Shown here in pieces: positions 48,756-57,516 of a stretch of 64,000 nucleotides of DNA. Source of the DNA: PHAA01 sp022706565 (GTDB lineage: Bacteria; Bacillota; Syntrophomonadia; Syntrophomonadales; Syntrophomonadaceae). The stretch covers positions 248,001 to 312,000 of the forward strand of contig JAXGLD010000003.1 of NCBI GenBank assembly GCA_040769385.1, given 5' to 3'. Below the pieces are notes generated by a model. It did not search any database. It was not told where the DNA came from and was given only the letters and a program-made list of their open reading frames with translations. The translations under genes and the position numbers were made by a program. Positions within the stretch are counted from its first letter, which is position 1, and each line of letters begins with the position of its first letter.

Positions 48756-50258
48756 ATGAAAAAGGTGGTCATTATTGACATAGGGTCCAACTCGGTTCGA
48801 TTGATCCTGATTCGTCTTGGGGAAAAGGGCAACTTTAAATTGATTCATGATCTGAAGGAATCGGTAGGCCTGGAGCAGGGCTTGGAAATGGACAATACTA
48901 TCAAGCCTGACCGCATGGACAAAGCCCTGCGGGCGTTGGCCATGTTTCGCAGACATTGTGATGCCGTCCAACCGGATGAGGTGATAGTGGCAGCCACCGA
49001 GGCAGTGCGGCGTGCCGCCAACCAGGAACTGTTCACACAGCGGGTCAAAGAGGAGACTGGATTTGAAGTGCGGGTACTGTCTGGACGCGAAGAAGCCTAC
49101 TATGGATATGTAGGCGTTGTCAACAGCATGGATGTTGCCGATGCCCTGCTGATGGACCTGGGTGGGGGCAGTACCGAACTGACCTGGATGGTGGGCGGAA
49201 AGATAAAGGAATCGGTCAGCCTGCCCCTGGGGGCTCTGAATGTAACCCAGCAATTCGGTCTGGCCGACAATATCAAGGATGAGCAGATGCGCCGAGCCCA
49301 GGAGGGAATATTGAAGGTGTTGCACGAGGTCCCATGGCTGCCCGGTTTACGGTCGGTAAGACTTATCGGTATAGGCGGTACCTTCCGCAACCTCTGCAAG
49401 ATTGACCGTCGCCGCAAGTCGTACCCCTTGGAGCGGATCCATAATTACCTCATGAGCGACCAGGACATCATGGACATTCACCGGGACGTATCCAGTCGCA
49501 ATCTCAAACAGCGCCGGGCAATAAAGGGGCTTTCCAGTGAGCGGATGGACAATATAGTCGGGGCCACCACGGTTATCGTCCAATTACTGAAATATACTGC
49601 CATCACCCAAGTGGAAATCAGCGGTCATGGACTCCGGGAAGGCCTGGTATATGATTACATAGCCCGCACCCTCAACCTGCCCGGTGATGTATTGGAGAGA
49701 TCCCTGCTCAAGAATCTAAACAACTATAATCTGGATGTGACCCATGCCCGGACCATTTACCGGATATCATCCTCTTTGTACCGGCAACTAAAGGATTTGG
49801 CCAGGATCAGCGGTGATTATGACAAGGTACTGAAGGCGGCAGCTATGATGCACGATGTCGGCACAGCCCTGAATTTTTACCAGCAGAACGAACATCTTTT
49901 TTATATGCTGGTTAACTCGGAACTGCATGGATTGTCGCACCGTGAACTGGTTATGAGTGCTTATGCGTCCAGCAACCAGTTCAGCAGCAAGAGACAGTAT
50001 GCTGGAGTACGCTTCCGCGTTTTCTTGACCGACAAAGACGAGCACGCCTTGAAGTGCATAGGGTTGTTGATAAGAATCGCCCGCAGTCTGGATCGCTCCA
50101 TGAGCGGAATGATTCAGGATGTGATCTGCCAGATCGAGCGGGATAAGGTGATCGTCAAGACTATTGCCGCAGGCAACATCGAATTGGAGATCTTGGACGC
50201 CTTGCGCTATTGTGAAGATTTTAGAAAATACTTTCGCAAGTCCCTATTCATTATGTAG
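48756..50258 (+). CDS. ppx: Ppx/GppA phosphatase with HD domain
   Basis: A 500-residue exopolyphosphatase or guanosine pentaphosphatase-type protein. IIDIGSNSVRLILIRL is the first phosphate loop, VLSGREEAYYGYVG has the catalytic Glu, and LLMDLGGGSTEL is the intact second loop with the metal Asp at residue 134. ISGHGLREGLVYD ends the actin-like part. A C-terminal HD-type domain retains AAMMHDVG. It is transcribed divergently from its degenerate paralogue with a common upstream region. Which of polyphosphate or pppGpp is hydrolysed cannot be told. Confidence 0.9.
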   Translation: MKKVVIIDIGSNSVRLILIRLGEKGNFKLIHDLKESVGLEQGLEMDNTIKPDRMDKALRALAMFRRHCDAVQPDEVIVAATEAVRRAANQELFTQRVKEETGFEVRVLSGREEAYYGYVGVVNSMDVADALLMDLGGGSTELTWMVGGKIKESVSLPLGALNVTQQFGLADNIKDEQMRRAQEGILKVLHEVPWLPGLRSVRLIGIGGTFRNLCKIDRRRKSYPLERIHNYLMSDQDIMDIHRDVSSRNLKQRRAIKGLSSERMDNIVGATTVIVQLLKYTAITQVEISGHGLREGLVYDYIARTLNLPGDVLERSLLKNLNNYNLDVTHARTIYRISSSLYRQLKDLARISGDYDKVLKAAAMMHDVGTALNFYQQNEHLFYMLVNSELHGLSHRELVMSAYASSNQFSSKRQYAGVRFRVFLTDKDEHALKCIGLLIRIARSLDRSMSGMIQDVICQIERDKVIVKTIAAGNIELEILDALRYCEDFRKYFRKSLFIM

Positions 50259-50410
50259 ATATTGGCGGTTTCTGTCCACACGCCAGCCAATCGATCGCCG
50301 TACGCCAGGTGGCAGGCAGGCGGTTTGGATAAAACGGGACGGAGTCTATTATACTGACTATTGCACGTGAGGGGGATTGACACCGGCAACAGGTCTGATA
50401 TTATGAAGCT

Positions 50411-50430
50411 GACTGAACAACTGTTCAGTC
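50411..50430. promoter_or_regulatory. 20-bp palindrome, TetR-type operator candidate
   Basis: GACTGAACA and TGTTCAGTC with a two-base centre form a near-perfect palindrome 54 bases before the AOR start and after a candidate TATACT (50350-50355, weak -35). The arms resemble operators used by TetR-family repressors. No regulator gene is adjacent. Confidence 0.6.
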
Positions 50431-50483
50431 ATAGTTGGCAAACTTGTGAGAAAAATATCAATCGGCCAGGGAGGCGTTTTTTA

Positions 50484-52409
50484 ATGGAGTTGACAGGATA
50501 TGCAGGAAATATTTTAGAAATTGATTTGAGCACCAGTTCTCACCGGTTGATTAAACTGTCCCCCCAGTTTTGTCGCGATTATTTAGGCGGGATAGGGTTC
50601 AATGCTCGTATCGTGTATGATGGAGTTCCGGTTGGAGCCGACCCGTTGGGGGAAGACAATATTTTAGTATTCAGTGCCGGGACCATGGTGGGCTCAACCT
50701 TCCCGACCGCGTCTCGGACCGAGGCCTCGGCCAAATCGCCCATGACCGGTTTGTTCGGCACGTCCAACTCGGGAATGTTTTTCGGTGCTCAATTAAAAAA
50801 TGCCGGCTTCGATAGTCTGGTACTCAAGGGAAAGGCAGAAGCACCGGTATATCTCCACATCGAAGATGGCACGGTCGAAATTAAGGATGCTGCCGGGGTT
50901 TGGGGCAAGGATTCGTGGGAAACCATTGACATCATGAAAAAGCGGTATCCGGGCTGCGAGGTGGCTTCCATCGGACCGGCGGGAGAAAACCTGGTTCGTT
51001 TTGCTTGTATCGAAAACAGCTACTTTGATGCCTGGGCGCGCACCGGACTCGGTGCGGTCATGGGTTCCAAGAAGCTGAAAGCGGTAGTGGTCAGAGGCAA
51101 CCGGGGAGTAAAACCGTCCAACGCCGAGAAATTTATCGAGTTGTCCTGGAAGGCGCGCAAATTGATCGAATCGTCGCCATTCTTTGCACCATTCAAGAGC
51201 TACGGCAGTATGAATGCTGCTATGCCTTATGGCAATTTCAAGGCATTGAACGCCCATAACTTCAGCCAGGGATGCTTGCCCGACTGGAAGGAAAACTTTG
51301 CCCGCAGCAAGGTCGAGCAGTATACCCGTGGGCACATTGCCTGTCAATCGTGCATCATTGCCTGTGCTCACTGGGTGGAGATCAAAGAGGGGAAATACAA
51401 AGGCCTGCACATGAAGGATATGGAGGTGACGCCCACCACCTCTTACGGCTCCGGTTGTGGTATGAGCCTGGAGGGATCAGTCAAGGCCTGCGAGATGAGC
51501 CAGAGGTATGGCTTCGACATGGTGAGCGCCGGCGGAGTTGTAGCCATGGCCATCGAATTATACAACCGCGGCATTCTTGACCGGGATTACGTGGGCTATG
51601 AACTGGCATTCGGTGATGATGATGCTATACTGCATCTGATGGATGACATTGCCCATCGGCGTGGTGTGGGTGAGGTGCTGGCGGAAGGCGTTATGCGGGC
51701 CGCCCGGAAATTTGAGGGTGCTGAGAGCAGTGCCATGCATGTAAAAGGTCTAGAGATACCGATGATCGATCCCCGCGGGCGTACTTCTACTTGGAGCTTC
51801 GGCATACTCACCAATATCAGGGGCGGCGACCACCTGCGCTGTCGGAACCCGGTAGAGAATTTGCGTTATAACGAGAATAAGCATCGGTTCGGCAAAGAGA
51901 GATTCGGTTTTGATCCCAAGATGTATGACGCCTTGGATATGCCTGAGTCCTTGAAGGCCAAGGCCATAGACCTGGAGAATGACACCACCGATATTGCGGT
52001 CATGTCTTACTGGGCGGAGAACCTGATCAACCTGTTCAATTCCCTGGGTGTTTGCATAAGACCACCGGTCGAGCACCGCATAGGTCCTACCATTTTGGCT
52101 GAGGCCTATACCGCCTTGACTGGATTGGAAATGAACGCAGATGAACTAATGCGGGCTGCCGAGCGCAGTTGGAACCTGATGAAACTATTCAATCTGCGGG
52201 AAGGGGAAAAACCGGAGGATTCCAAGTTCCCCCGCCGGTTCTATGAGGAAGAGGTCGGAGGCCGCAAGCTCGACGAAGCTCAGTTGCAGGAAGTCCTCCA
52301 GCGCTATTACCAGGTCCGGGGGTGGGATGCGGACACCGGCGTTCCTACCGCCCAGAAACTGGCGGAACTTGGTTTAAATCAGTTTAGCCAAAACGGAGCA
52401 AGGCCATGA
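50484..52409 (+). CDS. Aldehyde:ferredoxin oxidoreductase-type catalytic subunit (AorB-like)
   Basis: A 641-residue tungsten/molybdenum bis-pterin enzyme that oxidises aldehydes to acids or the reverse. The N-domain (GYAGNILEIDLSTSSHRLI, YLGGIGFNARIVYD, FSAGTMVGSTFPTASRTEAS) and the domain 2/3 cysteine pattern CQSCIIACAHWVE plus a later LGVCIRP give the single [4Fe-4S] cluster; GRTSTWSFGIL is near the cofactor. ATG at 50484 follows GGGAGG; 41 extra codons upstream contain the palindrome and are not family sequence. It overlaps the next gene by four bases (ATGA). The downstream ferredoxin and flavoprotein suggest an NAD- and ferredoxin-linked complex. Confidence 0.93.
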   Translation: MELTGYAGNILEIDLSTSSHRLIKLSPQFCRDYLGGIGFNARIVYDGVPVGADPLGEDNILVFSAGTMVGSTFPTASRTEASAKSPMTGLFGTSNSGMFFGAQLKNAGFDSLVLKGKAEAPVYLHIEDGTVEIKDAAGVWGKDSWETIDIMKKRYPGCEVASIGPAGENLVRFACIENSYFDAWARTGLGAVMGSKKLKAVVVRGNRGVKPSNAEKFIELSWKARKLIESSPFFAPFKSYGSMNAAMPYGNFKALNAHNFSQGCLPDWKENFARSKVEQYTRGHIACQSCIIACAHWVEIKEGKYKGLHMKDMEVTPTTSYGSGCGMSLEGSVKACEMSQRYGFDMVSAGGVVAMAIELYNRGILDRDYVGYELAFGDDDAILHLMDDIAHRRGVGEVLAEGVMRAARKFEGAESSAMHVKGLEIPMIDPRGRTSTWSFGILTNIRGGDHLRCRNPVENLRYNENKHRFGKERFGFDPKMYDALDMPESLKAKAIDLENDTTDIAVMSYWAENLINLFNSLGVCIRPPVEHRIGPTILAEAYTALTGLEMNADELMRAAERSWNLMKLFNLREGEKPEDSKFPRRFYEEEVGGRKLDEAQLQEVLQRYYQVRGWDADTGVPTAQKLAELGLNQFSQNGARP

Positions 52410-52897
52410 GCAAACGCCTGCAGGTAGAAATCGACAAGTGCACCGGATGCGGATTGTGTCAGTTGGCATGTGCCGTAAAAAAGAGTAATCAATTTGATCC
52501 GTCGCTGGCTCGTATCAAAATATATCGCTCCGAAGCTCAGGGACTCAATGTACCATTGGTATGTCAGCAGTGTGCCAATCCGCCCTGTGTGGCGGTATGT
52601 TTGATGAATGCGGCAGACAAAGACCCTGTCACCGGGATTACCGTGCGGGAATCAAACCATTGCATAGGCTGCCGGGCCTGCCAGGTGGCCTGTCCGTTCG
52701 AAGCCTGCACTTACGATCATATTCACGATGTGGTGGTAAACTGTGACTTGTGCGGGGGCCATCCCGCCTGTGTAGAGATATGCCCCTCCGGTGCTCTGCA
52801 ATACTGCGATATCAATACCATCCTGGCCGGGGTAAGACATGCCGAGGGGCTCAAACGGTCCTTGATTCCAGACCGGGAAAGGAGCCATCATGGCTAG
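52406..52897 (+). CDS. Four-cluster ferredoxin subunit (AorA-like)
   Basis: A 163-residue electron-transfer subunit of the HycB/DMSO-reductase B type with sixteen cysteines in four groups (C12-x2-C-x2-C-x3-C; CQQCANPPC with C; CIGCRACQVAC; CDLCGGHPACVEIC), enough for four [4Fe-4S] clusters. It overlaps the AOR gene by four bases and the flavoprotein by eight, which indicates coupled translation and a stoichiometric complex. In AorABC of Aromatoleum the corresponding AorA links catalytic and flavin subunits and can stack into chains. Confidence 0.9.
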   Translation: MSKRLQVEIDKCTGCGLCQLACAVKKSNQFDPSLARIKIYRSEAQGLNVPLVCQQCANPPCVAVCLMNAADKDPVTGITVRESNHCIGCRACQVACPFEACTYDHIHDVVVNCDLCGGHPACVEICPSGALQYCDINTILAGVRHAEGLKRSLIPDRERSHHG

Positions 52898-54140
52898 CAT
52901 CTTGATCATTGGCAATGGGGCTGCCGGCAACAGTGCCGCTGATGCAATTCGGCGGGCAGATCCTGATGTATCGATCATCATGGTGGCCAGGGAGGAATTG
53001 CCGGAATACTCAGCCTGTGCCCTGCCGGATTACTTGTCGGGATGGATCAGCAGGGAGCAGCTGTTTGTTAAGCAGTGGCGTGACTACCGCCAGAGCAACA
53101 TCAGTATGCTGGGCGGTCGTGATGTTGTCCGTATCGACACCGGACAGAAGCGATTGGTAACCAACCGGGAGGAAATCAGATATGACCGTTTAATACTGGC
53201 AACCGGCAGCCGGCCCATTATTCCTCCGGTTCCAGGTCATGATCTGTCCGGCAATTTCGCGGTCAAAACGGTTGCGGATATCGAGGCCATAATGGTTCAT
53301 CGGCCCAAGCGGGTAGTAGTGGTGGGTTCAGGCAATATTGGCATCGAAATGGCGGAAGCCCTGCATAAACAGGACTGTCGGGTAATCTTGGTGGAGATGA
53401 TGGACCAAATATTGCCCCGCCTCTTTGACCGGGAACCTGCCGATCGCATTTTGGAAATATTGGCCGCTCAAGGGATAGAGGTTCTGACCGGAGCCAGACT
53501 GGTGGCGGTAAATGGGCGGAATAGCGTAGAGGAGGCAGTAGCCGGCGAACGAGTCCTGGCTTGCGATACGATAGTCTGGGCTGCGGGGATGAGACAGAAT
53601 GTGGATTTTGCCCGCGATGCCGGCATACAAACTGGTGAACTGGGCGGAATAAAGGTGGATGCTTTTCTACAGACCAGTTGCTCCGGCATCTATGCCTGCG
53701 GGGACTGTATCGAGTCCATTGACATGTTGACCGGTCGGCCTGCTTTAAGCTTGCTGTGGCCGAATGCCAAACGGCAGGGAGCCGTGGCGGGTTTGAACTC
53801 CATCGGACATCAGGTGGCCTATGAGGGAGCGGTGAGCCTGGTAGTGGAAGAGATATTCGGTGTACCGGTTGCTTCGCTGGGATTGACTGCTCAGGCATTA
53901 ATCGGTGAACCGGTCCGGTTGCTGGAGGGTGAAAGTCATGAACGTTATTGGCGGTTATTGCTGGTTGATGACCAAATCATGGGCATGCAAGTCATCGGGG
54001 AAACCAGCGGATTGGGAGCGGTCATGGCCATGATGAAGAACCGTATTTCAGTCAGCGATTTCCATAAAATCGTCTCTGATCCCGATTTGGTCCGGACGGC
54101 TTCCTGGTACCTGCCGGCCAGCCAGTTCCTTATCCCGTGA
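52890..54140 (+). CDS. FAD/NAD-linked oxidoreductase subunit (AorC-like)
   Basis: A 416-residue pyridine-nucleotide-disulphide oxidoreductase fold. MASILIIGNGAAGNSAAD is the FAD dinucleotide loop, LILATGSRPIIPP the second FAD motif, VVVVGSGNIGIEMAEAL the NAD(P)H loop and GIYACGDCIE the terminal FAD motif. There is no redox-active CxxxxC pair, as in NirB-like or rubredoxin reductase-like members. A C-terminal dimerisation-like part follows. In this operon it most likely exchanges electrons between NAD(H) and the ferredoxin subunits. Confidence 0.88.
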   Translation: MASILIIGNGAAGNSAADAIRRADPDVSIIMVAREELPEYSACALPDYLSGWISREQLFVKQWRDYRQSNISMLGGRDVVRIDTGQKRLVTNREEIRYDRLILATGSRPIIPPVPGHDLSGNFAVKTVADIEAIMVHRPKRVVVVGSGNIGIEMAEALHKQDCRVILVEMMDQILPRLFDREPADRILEILAAQGIEVLTGARLVAVNGRNSVEEAVAGERVLACDTIVWAAGMRQNVDFARDAGIQTGELGGIKVDAFLQTSCSGIYACGDCIESIDMLTGRPALSLLWPNAKRQGAVAGLNSIGHQVAYEGAVSLVVEEIFGVPVASLGLTAQALIGEPVRLLEGESHERYWRLLLVDDQIMGMQVIGETSGLGAVMAMMKNRISVSDFHKIVSDPDLVRTASWYLPASQFLIP

Positions 54141-54167
54141 CAAACCATTGGAGTGAGGTAAAAATTT

Positions 54168-54632
54168 ATGAAAAAGATGTTGCTTATCGATCATAACCGT
54201 TGTGTAGGCTGTCGAAACTGTGAGATGATTTGCTCCCTTGTGCATGAGGGGATTTGCTCGCCGTCATTATCCCGAATCCGGGTAGCCCGGGATGAGCGGG
54301 CCGGCTGGAATGTGCCCATTAGTTGTTCTATGTGCGAGAAACCGATGTGTGTTATGATATGTCCGGTAGGTGCCGCTCAACGCAATGAAGAGACTGGTTT
54401 GGTCTTGATCGACGAAAACCGGTGTATCGGTTGCCTCCAATGCGTACAAGCTTGTCCCTTCGGTCATGTTAATTACCATCCAAACCGGGGGGTGGCGTTT
54501 AAATGCGACCGATGCGGCGGAGATCCGCAGTGTGCCAAATTCTGTTGGACCGGAGCGATCACTTTTGAACCCGTAGACCTGGAATTGGAGAAGCGCAGGG
54601 AGGAGACCGCCCGGCGAGCCGTGTCTGAATAA
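54168..54632 (+). CDS. Second four-cluster ferredoxin subunit
   Basis: A 154-residue paralogue of the ferredoxin at 52406, again with sixteen cysteines in four groups (CVGCRNCEMIC; CSMCEKPMCVMIC; CIGCLQCVQAC; CDRCGGDPQCAKFC). It lies 27 bases after the flavoprotein gene with GGAGTGAGG upstream of the start, and belongs to the same operon. Its charged C-terminal tail (DLELEKRREETARRA) differs from the first copy. Function as alternative or extra electron-wire subunit is inference. Confidence 0.9.
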   Translation: MKKMLLIDHNRCVGCRNCEMICSLVHEGICSPSLSRIRVARDERAGWNVPISCSMCEKPMCVMICPVGAAQRNEETGLVLIDENRCIGCLQCVQACPFGHVNYHPNRGVAFKCDRCGGDPQCAKFCWTGAITFEPVDLELEKRREETARRAVSE

Positions 54633-54766
54633 AGCAGGGATTTTCGTGGTGGCGAACTGAGCATGCTGACGGTGTTTATCTTGCTGCAGGCAGGTTTTTA
54701 AAGGTGGGGAGGAAATCCGGTCTTTTTATAGAATATCAGAATTATTCTGCAAAGGAGGCACGGAGG

Positions 54767-55048
54767 GTGGATAGGAAGTCAAGCCAAAACATCAACAAGG
54801 TAGCAGTAGAGATCTTTAACCAGGTCTATGTTGTCAAGGGGACAGAAAATACCGAATACATTGAGATGCTGGCTGCCTATGTAGACCGGCGGATGCGGAT
54901 GATCGAACAGCGCAACCACAGTCTTTCAGTTACCAAAGTTGCGGTCCTGACGGCTCTGAACCTGGCAGATGAGCTGAACAAACTCCAGGAAGACTATGAT
55001 GATCTGGTCAAAGCGCTGGAAGAGGAAAAGAGAAACAGGACGGTATAA
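54767..55048 (+). CDS. zapA: Cell division protein ZapA
   Basis: A 93-residue ZapA that cross-links FtsZ filaments at the division ring. NINKVAVEIFNQVYVVKG with a GTENTEYIEMLAAYVDRRM stretch is the N-domain; the C-terminal coiled coil (LTALNLADELNKLQEDYDDL onward) mediates dimer and tetramer formation. GTG at 54767 is eight bases behind AAAGGAGG; an in-frame GTG 21 codons upstream lacks a site and family similarity. polX follows three bases later. Confidence 0.88.
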   Translation: MDRKSSQNINKVAVEIFNQVYVVKGTENTEYIEMLAAYVDRRMRMIEQRNHSLSVTKVAVLTALNLADELNKLQEDYDDLVKALEEEKRNRTV

Positions 55049-55051
55049 TAG

Positions 55052-56725
55052 ATGACCAATCGGGAAATCGCCAGGACGCTTGACCACATTGCCGATATTC
55101 TCGAGTTCCAGGAAGAAAACCCCTTCAAGATAAAGGCCTATCGACAGGCGGCCAATTCCATCTACCATCTGGATGAGGATATCCAATATCTCTACGAGAA
55201 GGACCGGTTAGGCGAGATCCCTGGGGTTGGCAAAGCGATCAAGAGCAAAATTGAAGAGCTGATTGAAAAGGGTAGTCTGGAATACTATGAGCGGCTCCTA
55301 ACCGAAGTGCCTCCGGGGCTGCTGGACATGCTCGCTATCCCTGGGGTGGGGCATAAGACTATCAAGATGCTGTATGAGCAACTGGGTGTAACCACCCGCG
55401 ATGAACTGCTGCAAGCCGCGAAGGAAAGACGCATCCGGTTGTTGCCGGGCATGGGCAGCAAGACCGAGTTCAGTATCATTAAAGGCATCGAGATGCTGGA
55501 ACAATACAGCCAGAAAAACACCTTGGGTTTTGTCCTGCCGATGGGGCAAAAGATGCTCTCCTTTATAAAAGGACTGGACCAGGTATCGGAAGCCTCTCTA
55601 GCTGGCAGTATCAGGCGGGGTCGGCCGCTGGTTACCGATATAGATATTGTTGTGGCCACTGATGATGAAGCCGCTGTCCGCAGCAAGCTGGCCAATTACC
55701 GGGAGATAAAACAGGTTACCGAATCCCAACCAGGACACATACAAGGCTTCCTGCAATTCAATATACCTTTTGAGGTAATTTTGCATACTCCCGGGGAATA
55801 CTGCCCGGGATTATTTTTGGCTACCGGTTCCAAACAACACCTGGCCCGTTTGTTTCCCAGTGGACCACCTCGGTTGGAGGGATGGAATTCGGAAACGGAT
55901 ATATATGCCAGCCTGGGACTCGATTATATTCCACCCGAACTGAGAGAGGATCAAGGAGAGGTGGAGGCGGCGGCCGCGGGCCATCTTCCGACTCTCATTC
56001 AACGGCAGGATTTACAGGGAGACCTGCACTGTCATTCCGGTTGGAGTGATGGTGCCAGCAAGTTGGCGGAGCTGGGCGAGATGGCCCGGGACATGCAATA
56101 CTCCTATCTAGCCATCACCGATCATTCCCGATCGCTGGCTATCAGCGGGGGATTGAACGAGGAACGATTGGCGGCCCAGGGGGAAGAGATAGACCGGCTT
56201 AACCAGACTTGGGACGATTTTATGTTTCTCAAAGGAACCGAGGTGGATATCCTCCGGGACGGGAGTCTGGATTACGATGCGGAACTCCTGGAGCAGTTGG
56301 ATGTTGTAGTAGCCTCTGTCCACACCAATTTCCATCTTGACCGGAAAAAACAGACCGAGCGTATAATCCAGGCTATCAAAGACGAAAATGTAGACATTAT
56401 CGGCCACCTGACCGGCAGGCTGCTGAACCGCCGCCCCGCCTATGAATTGGACCTGGAGGAAATCCTGGCGGCTGCCGCCCGTTCCAAAATCATCCTGGAG
56501 ATAAATTCGCACCCCGATCGACTGGATATCGATGCCGAACTAGCCCGCCAAGCTCGGGATATGGGGATCAAGATTGCGGTTAACAGCGATGCCCATCACA
56601 AAAATGACCTCCGACTGGTTCACTACGGAATCATTAATGCCCGGAGAGGTTGGCTGCGTAAGGAGGATGTGATCAATACCGAGAGCCGGGAGGCCATAAT
56701 GGCTTACTTAAAGAATAATGAATAA
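55052..56725 (+). CDS. polX: PolX-type protein with degenerate polymerase domain and intact PHP domain
   Basis: A 557-residue PolX homologue. The N-terminal helix-hairpin-helix and 8-kDa part (residues 1-155, with IPGVGKAIKSKIEEL and IPGVGHKTIKMLYEQ) is normal. The polymerase palm has GSIRRGRPLVTDIDI with D196 and D198, but the third catalytic Asp is replaced by E241 (IPFEVILHT), and the thumb is about 20 residues shorter: TGSKQH at 258 runs to SETDIYASLGL within 17 residues. The C-terminal PHP domain (GDLHCHSGWSDGAS, AITDHSRSL, VASVHTN, INSDAHHKND-like) has all metal ligands. So a 3'-5' exonuclease or phosphoesterase role is more likely than synthesis. Same operon as zapA. Confidence 0.9.
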   Translation: MTNREIARTLDHIADILEFQEENPFKIKAYRQAANSIYHLDEDIQYLYEKDRLGEIPGVGKAIKSKIEELIEKGSLEYYERLLTEVPPGLLDMLAIPGVGHKTIKMLYEQLGVTTRDELLQAAKERRIRLLPGMGSKTEFSIIKGIEMLEQYSQKNTLGFVLPMGQKMLSFIKGLDQVSEASLAGSIRRGRPLVTDIDIVVATDDEAAVRSKLANYREIKQVTESQPGHIQGFLQFNIPFEVILHTPGEYCPGLFLATGSKQHLARLFPSGPPRLEGWNSETDIYASLGLDYIPPELREDQGEVEAAAAGHLPTLIQRQDLQGDLHCHSGWSDGASKLAELGEMARDMQYSYLAITDHSRSLAISGGLNEERLAAQGEEIDRLNQTWDDFMFLKGTEVDILRDGSLDYDAELLEQLDVVVASVHTNFHLDRKKQTERIIQAIKDENVDIIGHLTGRLLNRRPAYELDLEEILAAAARSKIILEINSHPDRLDIDAELARQARDMGIKIAVNSDAHHKNDLRLVHYGIINARRGWLRKEDVINTESREAIMAYLKNNE

Positions 56726-56774
56726 GGCCACAGCGGCATAATAAGCTAGGAAGCTATTCAAGGAGGAACGCCCG

Positions 56775-57446
56775 ATGTTGGAGTTTGCTTTAAGAGTGGC
56801 GGGGATGTATTTTCTGGCTCTTATTATGATACGCTTGCTGGGCAAACGGGCTCTGGGTGAACTGGGGCCTTTTGATTTTGTAATCATGACCGGGGTGGGG
56901 GATGTAGTCATATCCGTCGCCCTCGACCGCAGCATCCCCTATTATGAAGGTATCGTGGTTTTAGCAACCCTGGCGGTATTGGAATATACCATGGGATATG
57001 TGGGCCTGAAAAGCGGCCGCCTTTCCAACCTGATCACCGGAGTTCCGGTGGTCCTCATTGAAGACGGCAAAATAATCAGAAAGAACCTGGCCCGGGAAAA
57101 ATTCAACATCGATGACCTCATGCAGGAACTCCGCCGTCAGGGGGTTCGAAACATCAAGGACGTGGAGAAGGGAATCCTGGAGTCCTGCGGAGGTTTCAGC
57201 GTTGTCCTTAAACCTGAAAAAGAGGCAGTTTCCAAAGAGGATCTGGGTATCAAAATACCCGCTGGCGACCATCTAATCACCACCGAGCAGCTGTCCCGGG
57301 CGGAAATATTTGCCCGCTTGGACCAACCCGAAACCAACAACCCGGAACCCAACTTGACTGATCGGATCAGGAATATTGAGCAACAATTACAGCATATCAG
57401 CGCCCTGCTCGAGAATCGCTCCGACCCCAATAACTCCAGCCACTAA
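56775..57446 (+). CDS. DUF421 membrane protein (YetF/YcaP family)
   Basis: A 223-residue protein with three N-terminal helices (ALRVAGMYFLALIMIRLLG onward), the family's RLLGKRALGELGPFDFVIMTGVGD signature, and a soluble C-terminal domain (GVPVVLIEDGKIIRKNLARE, IDDLMQELRRQGV) followed by a coiled tail. YetF-like proteins occur in spore formers; their biochemical role is unknown. GGAGGAACG stands upstream of the ATG. Confidence 0.9.
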   Translation: MLEFALRVAGMYFLALIMIRLLGKRALGELGPFDFVIMTGVGDVVISVALDRSIPYYEGIVVLATLAVLEYTMGYVGLKSGRLSNLITGVPVVLIEDGKIIRKNLAREKFNIDDLMQELRRQGVRNIKDVEKGILESCGGFSVVLKPEKEAVSKEDLGIKIPAGDHLITTEQLSRAEIFARLDQPETNNPEPNLTDRIRNIEQQLQHISALLENRSDPNNSSH

Positions 57447-57516
57447 CCATGTGTTATAATTGTATTCGTTTTTTAGTCTATTGTAGATTGCCAATAGGGA
57501 GAGATGACCGATACCG

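Noticed and set aside
54704..54766. Longer ZapA beginning at GTG 54704
   Set aside because: Adds 21 residues outside the family and ignores AAAGGAGG in front of GTG 54767.
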